Source of the DNA: Natronoarchaeum philippinense
Lineage (GTDB): Archaea > Halobacteriota > Halobacteria > Halobacteriales > Natronoarchaeaceae
Reading direction: 5' to 3'
DNA: 64,000 nucleotides
Assembly (NCBI RefSeq): GCF_900215575.1
Contig: NZ_OBEJ01000003.1
Location: 186,001-250,000 of the forward strand
A program made the position numbers and the translations under genes. The notes beneath the pieces are model-generated. The model searched no databases and was not told where the DNA came from. It worked only from the letters and a program-made list of their open reading frames with translations. Shown here piece after piece: positions 59,625-64,000 of the stretch (the stretch's first letter is position 1; the number at the start of each line of letters is the position of its first letter).

Positions 59625-61829
59625 TCATTCTTGCTGTCTCACTGCGTATACCGCCACTTCTCGATTTTCGCTAATGAATATTTGTTGATGGTTCGTGTCT
59701 GTTGACTCTCCGCCGTTGGTACTCTGCCCACCAATTGCCGATGATTCCACTTCACCAGTGACTACGATATATCCTATCTTCCTTTCGGACTGTTCGTACC
59801 ACTGATCCAGACTTTTGCTCGCCCAGAAGTCGTCGTAGTTTCGCTCGGCGTACCCATACGTCTCAGCCTCCCCATTGACCACGTAATTGAACATCCTGTT
59901 CTCATCCCACTCGCTCAGCACGTAGTTTTCAGGATACGTCCGGTTTGTACTCTCCGCATGCTCGTCCATCGCCACCGCAGCCTGATACTCGGCATCGCTG
60001 TAGGTCACTTGGCTGACCAGCGAGGGAACTAACACCATTCCCAGCCCGGCGAACAACACGAAGATACCGACCAGATAAGATAACTGTGCCTGGTCGTCTG
60101 GCACCCCAACCGAGATCGAGCGCCGTCCGTCAGCTGTCCCCGATCCAAGTAACGATCCTGTATCCGGGCCTTCCTCTTGAAACGGAAGCGGCGTCCGAGC
60201 CAAATCGACCGCCGACAGCACGTACACCAGCCCGAGGCCCCCCAGCACCGAGACGAACAGCGCTAACTGCCCGGTAAACCGCATCTGAATTCCTGCGAGC
60301 GCGGTGAAGTACCAGGTACACACCGCCATCAACAGCCACCCGGGTTCGTAGCGCCGATACGCGACCCACGTCGCCCAGCCCAACGGCACCAGCGCGAGGT
60401 AGAATGCAAGCCCGGTCTGGGTCAGTGGCCCGAAGACGAACCCGTATTCGGCAGCGAACAGCGAGTTCGCCTCGGTCATCCCGTCACGGAAGAACAGATC
60501 GTCGACACGAGTTTGCAACTGCGCTACGTCCTCGGGGCGCAGTCGTCGGAACAACCACAGCCCCGCGCCGGCCACGCCCGCTTCGAGCACGACGAGCGCG
60601 CTGAGCGGCCAGTCGAAGCGACGCCAGACCTCGCCCAGCACGAGCACCGCGATCGTCCCGCCGAACACCAGAAGCGGCGTGTACGCGGCGAACGATTCCT
60701 GCCAACCCCAGCGCGCGTGCAGTAGGTACGAAATCACGCTTCCCAGTCCGACGCCGACAACGAGCGGAATGTTCGCCACTGCCGGCGACACGTCCGCACG
60801 GGCGTCCATCAGCGCGCGGAGACCGATATACCCCGCGAGCGGGATGAACACGAGCGGTGACCCGCCCCACGCGTGCGCCGAGAAGCCGACGCCGATCCCG
60901 AGCGCTACAGCAGTGACCCACGTCCAGCCTGCGCTCAGGTGTGCCCGAATTGCGGCGTCGTTCGACGCGTTCACGTCGCGTCGTTCTTGGAGATCGACCG
61001 CCAACCACGCCAGCGACAGCACCGTCACGCCGAGCCAGAAATACTGGTGGATCTGATGATCTATGAAGCCAATCCCCGTATAGACGGCGTGGGCCGGAAT
61101 CGTCGCCAGCACGGCGACCGAGGCGATGCCCACACGTGGATCGTCGGTCAGCACGGTCGCGAGCTTGTACAGCACGACGCCGAGCGCGAGCGTGGCGACG
61201 ACGGGCAACCACGCCGCGACGGTCGTCGCCGCCTGCTGTCCACCGCCTAGCAACTCGGCGACGAACCAGTTCGTCGCGTGCGAGAGCGGTCGGGTCCCCT
61301 CCATCCCTTCGGGAAGGGTCGCAATCACGCCCCAGTCGGTCGGCCCCGACGATCGGGTGAGCAACTCCTCCATCCAGTAGCGAAAGAAGTAGGGGTCGTT
61401 CCCCGGCGAAATGACGTGCTCGTCGCGCATCACCGACCCGTACGCGGTGATTCGCATCACGAGCAAAAAGACGAGCGCGCCGGCGAGGCCGGCCATCGCC
61501 CGGGGGTCGACGGAAACGTCCAGATTGAACTCGAAGCTCTCCCAGAACGAATCACCCTGTTCGACCGTCTCGGCGTCCCCGGACACCGCGGCGACGACGG
61601 CGTCCCGATCGGCAAGCCGGTACTCGCCGTCGGCCTTCTCGACGATTCCCTGAGAGACGAGCTCACCGAACGTTCCCGAGTCTGCAGGAATGTCCTCGAA
61701 CGTCCACGTTTCGCGCTCGGCGTCGACATCGAGAATCGCTTCGAGCGTCGCTTCGGCGTCGGGTCGATCATCGAGGAACGAGTGGACGGCCTCACGGTCC
61801 GTCTGGGACTGGCCGGCCTCCGGTGGCAT
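59625..61829 (-). CDS. AglB/STT3-like oligosaccharyltransferase, degenerate WWDYG
   Basis: 734 residues. Residues 1-105 look like a winged-helix-type soluble domain ('TWTFEDIPADSGTFGELVSQ'). About 12 membrane helices follow, with STT3 loop motifs 'NDPYFFRYWME' and 'IGFIDHQIHQYFW' (DHQ where DHH is common). The C-terminal soluble domain should carry WWDYG for sequon binding but reads S-E640-W-D-E-N644. Overall fold fits AglB (transfer of lipid-linked glycan to Asn), but the acceptor may differ. The last ~160 codons are AT-richer than the rest (25 G+C in 59641-59700 against 44 in 61201-61260). TATA-like CTATAAC is 25 nt upstream. Confidence 0.78.
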   Translation of the reverse strand: MPPEAGQSQTDREAVHSFLDDRPDAEATLEAILDVDAERETWTFEDIPADSGTFGELVSQGIVEKADGEYRLADRDAVVAAVSGDAETVEQGDSFWESFEFNLDVSVDPRAMAGLAGALVFLLVMRITAYGSVMRDEHVISPGNDPYFFRYWMEELLTRSSGPTDWGVIATLPEGMEGTRPLSHATNWFVAELLGGGQQAATTVAAWLPVVATLALGVVLYKLATVLTDDPRVGIASVAVLATIPAHAVYTGIGFIDHQIHQYFWLGVTVLSLAWLAVDLQERRDVNASNDAAIRAHLSAGWTWVTAVALGIGVGFSAHAWGGSPLVFIPLAGYIGLRALMDARADVSPAVANIPLVVGVGLGSVISYLLHARWGWQESFAAYTPLLVFGGTIAVLVLGEVWRRFDWPLSALVVLEAGVAGAGLWLFRRLRPEDVAQLQTRVDDLFFRDGMTEANSLFAAEYGFVFGPLTQTGLAFYLALVPLGWATWVAYRRYEPGWLLMAVCTWYFTALAGIQMRFTGQLALFVSVLGGLGLVYVLSAVDLARTPLPFQEEGPDTGSLLGSGTADGRRSISVGVPDDQAQLSYLVGIFVLFAGLGMVLVPSLVSQVTYSDAEYQAAVAMDEHAESTNRTYPENYVLSEWDENRMFNYVVNGEAETYGYAERNYDDFWASKSLDQWYEQSERKIGYIVVTGEVESSAIGGQSTNGGESTDTNHQQIFISENREVAVYAVRQQE

Positions 61830-61907
61830 TGCTACGAAAGGTTATAGGCGGCGCCCATGGTCCTTTCGCTTACGCGACGCCCACTGACAACGAAGCAATA
61901 TATGGAC

Positions 61908-62090
61908 TCAGTCCGCTCCCGAATTCATCCTGGGCGTTTGAGTGTCCGTCTCGGTAGCCAGCGCGGCGGCGTCGTCGGTCGCCTCTAGCGCTTCGATGAT
62001 CTTATCGGCAACGTGTGGCTCGTCTTCGAGATCGACGCGTTCGAACGCGACTTCGAGTGATGCCGACAGCGCTAAGAGTATGGATATGAT
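61908..62090 (-). pseudogene. 3' remnant of a truncated gene
   Basis: An open minus-strand frame ending at TGA 61908-61910 reads like a protein C-terminus: 'SLEVAFERVDLEDEPHVADK' then 'IIEALEATDDAAALATETDT'. It has no start codon and runs into the promoter of the plus-strand MazEF-like pair. The missing 5' part suggests truncation by insertion or deletion. The parent family is not recognised. Confidence 0.45.
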
Positions 62091-62100
62091 ATGAGTATGT

Positions 62101-62367
62101 ATGCCCGGCGCAGAGAAACGTACAGTCGGCGAACGCGGTCAAGTGACCCTTCCGAAAGAGTTCCGCGAGGAATTTGGTCTCCACGGCGGCGACGAAGTCA
62201 CGATCCGAAAGGAATCAGGACAGATCGTCATCGAGAAACCGGTTTCACGTGAGGACCTCGCAGAGGGATACCGTCGTCGTGCCGAACAGCACCAAGCGCT
62301 GGCCGACGAGATGGCTGATGTCTCTCAGGAAGCTAACGACACCCTCGGCGACGTGCCGGAGTGGTAG
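62101..62367 (+). CDS. AbrB/MazE-type antitoxin
   Basis: 88 residues with a SpoVT/AbrB swapped-hairpin domain: 'RTVGERGQVTLPKEFREEFG' and 'GDEVTIRKESGQIVIEKPV'. An acidic, helical tail would neutralise the toxin. The stop lies just before or overlaps the start of the MazF-like gene. Expected to autorepress the operon. Confidence 0.85.
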   Translation: MPGAEKRTVGERGQVTLPKEFREEFGLHGGDEVTIRKESGQIVIEKPVSREDLAEGYRRRAEQHQALADEMADVSQEANDTLGDVPEW

Positions 62368-62375
62368 TGGTTTCG

Positions 62376-62729
62376 ATGCACGTTCACCGTGGCGATATTG
62401 CCATTGTCGAGCTAGACCCAACGCAAGGATCTGAGCAGCGTGGTACGCGCCCCTGTCTCGTTGTCCAGAACGATGTTGGAAACGAGAACGCCCCGACGAC
62501 CATTGTCGTCCCGTTCACGACCTCTTTCGGTGATGAACTCTATCCGTTCGAAGTGCTGGTTCCTGCCGACGAGTGTGCGCTTCGAGAGGATTCAGTCGCT
62601 GTCTGTAGTCAGATTCGGACTGTCTCGGTTGATCATCGCGTCTCCGATGTGATTGGCTCCATCCCGGATGACCGGATGGCAGAGGTCGATACCGCCCTCG
62701 AGTACAGTCTCGGGCTTCGTGATGTGTAG
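62376..62729 (+). CDS. MazF/PemK-type toxin
   Basis: 117 residues: 'HRGDIAIVELDPTQGSEQRG' with 'RPCLVVQNDVGNENAPTTIV', then 'SQIRTVSVDHRVSDVIGSI', the endoribonuclease fold of MazF/PemK. It would cleave mRNA when freed from the upstream AbrB-type partner. ATG 62376 gives the usual short N-terminus; GTG codons at 62361 and 62367 are alternatives that overlap the antitoxin stop. Confidence 0.85.
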   Translation: MHVHRGDIAIVELDPTQGSEQRGTRPCLVVQNDVGNENAPTTIVVPFTTSFGDELYPFEVLVPADECALREDSVAVCSQIRTVSVDHRVSDVIGSIPDDRMAEVDTALEYSLGLRDV

Positions 62730-62750
62730 CGAGTCGGTCAGCTCACGTCA

Positions 62751-64000
62751 CTACCAGGTCAGCCCTTCATACGTAATCCCCTCACCGCGCTCCACGACAC
62801 GCCGCCCATCCACCACGACGGACTCTTCCATCGCGTCGAACGCTTCGTCGAGCGCCGCGAACTCGTCCCAGTCGGTCACCACGAGCGCTCCCGAGGCCCA
62901 CTCCAGCGCCTCACCAGCGGAGTCCGCGTACTCGATCTCCGGGAACTGCTCGCGCATGTTCTCGGTTGCGACCGGATCGTACCCTACCACGTCGGCTCCG
63001 CGCTCTTTGAGCCCCTCGATCACCGGAATCGCCCGCGAGTTGCGCGTGTCGTCCGTCCCGGGCTTGAACGCTAGGCCGAGCACGGCGACACGCTTACCTT
63101 CCACGTCGACGTGCTCGTCGAGCAACTCCAGCAGTCGTTCTGGCTGGCGGTCGTTGACCTCGACGGCGGCGTCTAACACTGCGGGATCGTAGCCGGCCTC
63201 CCGCGCCGCGGCGATGATCGCTGCGACGTCTTTGGGAAAACACGACCCGCCCCAGCCGACGCCCGAACGCAAGAACTGCTCGCCGATGCGGTCGTCGAGA
63301 CCGATCGCGTCGGCGACCTCGTAGGCGTCGATGCCGAACTCCTTGCAGACGTTCCCCAAGTCGTTGATCAGCGAGATTTTCGTCGCCAAGAAGGCGTTGT
63401 TGGCGTACTTGATCATCGTCGCCGTCTCGGGGCCCGTCTGGACGACGTGAGTGTCGTGGTCGGCAAGTAGCGGTGCGTACACGGCCTCCAGCCGATCGGT
63501 CGCCCACGCCGAGTCAGTCCCGAAGACGACCTTCTGGGGTGCCAGAAAGTCCTCAACTGCAGTCCCCTCGCGCAGGAACTCGGGGTTCGTCGCCACCTCG
63601 ACGCGCGATGACGACTCGCCCAGTCCCTCGGCGACGGCGTCCCGAATCTCGTCGACCTTCGGCGGCGTGATCGTGCTCTTGACGATCACCAGATGATCGC
63701 TGTCGGCGTCCGCGAGCGCCTCGCCAGTCATCTCGGCGGCCGCTTCCAGCGGCGCCACGTCGATGCTGCCGTCCTCGCGCGATGGCGTCTGGATGGCGAG
63801 GAACGTCGCCTCGGCGTCAGCGACATTCTCGTAGGCTGTCGTCGCCTGCAAGTTCTCGCCGGCGTGCTCGGCGACCAGCTCGTCCAGTCCGGGCTCGTGG
63901 ATCGGCGCTCGCCCCGCGTTCAGTTCGGCGACGACGTCTTCGTCGATGTCGATCGCCGTTACGTCGTGACCCAGATCGGCGAGACAGGCCGCGAGCGTCG
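62751..64000 (-). CDS. aglM: UDP-glucose 6-dehydrogenase (cut by window edge)
   Basis: Partial: the C-terminal ~415 residues; the frame runs off the right edge without a start. NAD-domain remnants '[20 protein letters not shown]', catalytic region '[13 protein letters not shown]' (active Cys), and C-terminal '[18 protein letters not shown]' are those of UDP-glucose 6-dehydrogenase (AglM in Haloferax protein N-glycosylation). It makes UDP-glucuronate, the substrate for the epimerase encoded at 39055. Gene symbol by analogy. Confidence 0.85.
   Translation of the reverse strand, partial: TLAACLADLGHDVTAIDIDEDVVAELNAGRAPIHEPGLDELVAEHAGENLQATTAYENVADAEATFLAIQTPSREDGSIDVAPLEAAAEMTGEALADADSDHLVIVKSTITPPKVDEIRDAVAEGLGESSSRVEVATNPEFLREGTAVEDFLAPQKVVFGTDSAWATDRLEAVYAPLLADHDTHVVQTGPETATMIKYANNAFLATKISLINDLGNVCKEFGIDAYEVADAIGLDDRIGEQFLRSGVGWGGSCFPKDVAAIIAAAREAGYDPAVLDAAVEVNDRQPERLLELLDEHVDVEGKRVAVLGLAFKPGTDDTRNSRAIPVIEGLKERGADVVGYDPVATENMREQFPEIEYADSAGEALEWASGALVVTDWDEFAALDEAFDAMEESVVVDGRRVVERGEGITYEGLTW

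Overview
The window reads as haloarchaeal DNA. It is GC-rich, its proteins are acidic (D/E-rich), many genes appear leaderless with a TATA-like box 25-30 nt before the start codon, and the gene set is archaeal: Orc1/Cdc6 initiators, TFB, haloarchaeal DUF families and an AglB/STT3-type oligosaccharyltransferase. No rRNA, tRNA or CRISPR array was seen. All functional calls come from reading translations and motifs; no database search was run.

Region 1 (1-10.4 kb) is ordinary chromosome-like sequence: a NikR/CopG-type regulator, a formylglycine-type sulfatase, a DUF5518-like membrane protein, a Tat-exported beta-propeller, a Na+/H+ antiporter, a ComEC-like metallo-beta-lactamase lipoprotein with a DUF3006 partner, a zinc alcohol dehydrogenase, a DASH cryptochrome/photolyase and a cupin.

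Region 2 (about 10.4-38.4 kb) is an accessory, plasmid-like element. It carries a worn TnpB remnant, a HAD hydrolase, a 1252-residue VirD4/HerA-like ATPase, two orc1/cdc6 genes each with its own family of origin-recognition-box-like repeats, a sensor kinase, an OB-fold DNA-binding protein, a glycerol dehydrogenase, a winged-helix/partner pair, an ArdC-like antirestriction protein, small zinc proteins, a TFB, and a five-gene conjugation-type secretion operon (pilin-like, secreted/anchored protein, VirB6-like, PrgI-like, VirB4-like). I found no relaxase, integrase or partition gene. An imperfect 30-bp direct repeat at 10384 and 38415 brackets the region and may mark its ends. Noteworthy non-coding structure includes a covarying 24-nt stem-loop in front of four genes (with a fifth, orphan copy), IS6-like terminal repeats around two small genes (one with a near-perfect 8-bp target duplication), tandem operator-like repeats before a ribbon-helix-helix gene, a 20-bp palindrome upstream of tfb, and a palindrome-rich 680-bp gap.

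Region 3 (39-64 kb) is a surface-glycan / protein-glycosylation locus. It has three nucleotide-sugar epimerases, two nucleotide-sugar dehydrogenases, a polyprenyl-phosphate sugar transferase, three glycosyltransferases, a polysaccharide deacetylase, four alkaline-phosphatase-superfamily proteins, a flippase, a Wzy/ligase-like protein with a sequon-bearing minisatellite, and an STT3-type oligosaccharyltransferase whose WWDYG motif is degenerate. Together these would build, modify, flip, polymerise and transfer a glycan. The block from about 46.1 to 60.1 kb is visibly AT-richer, and the change falls inside the two flanking genes, which suggests cassette exchange. A MazEF-like pair sits beside the 3' stump of a truncated gene near 62 kb, and the window ends inside a UDP-glucose dehydrogenase gene.
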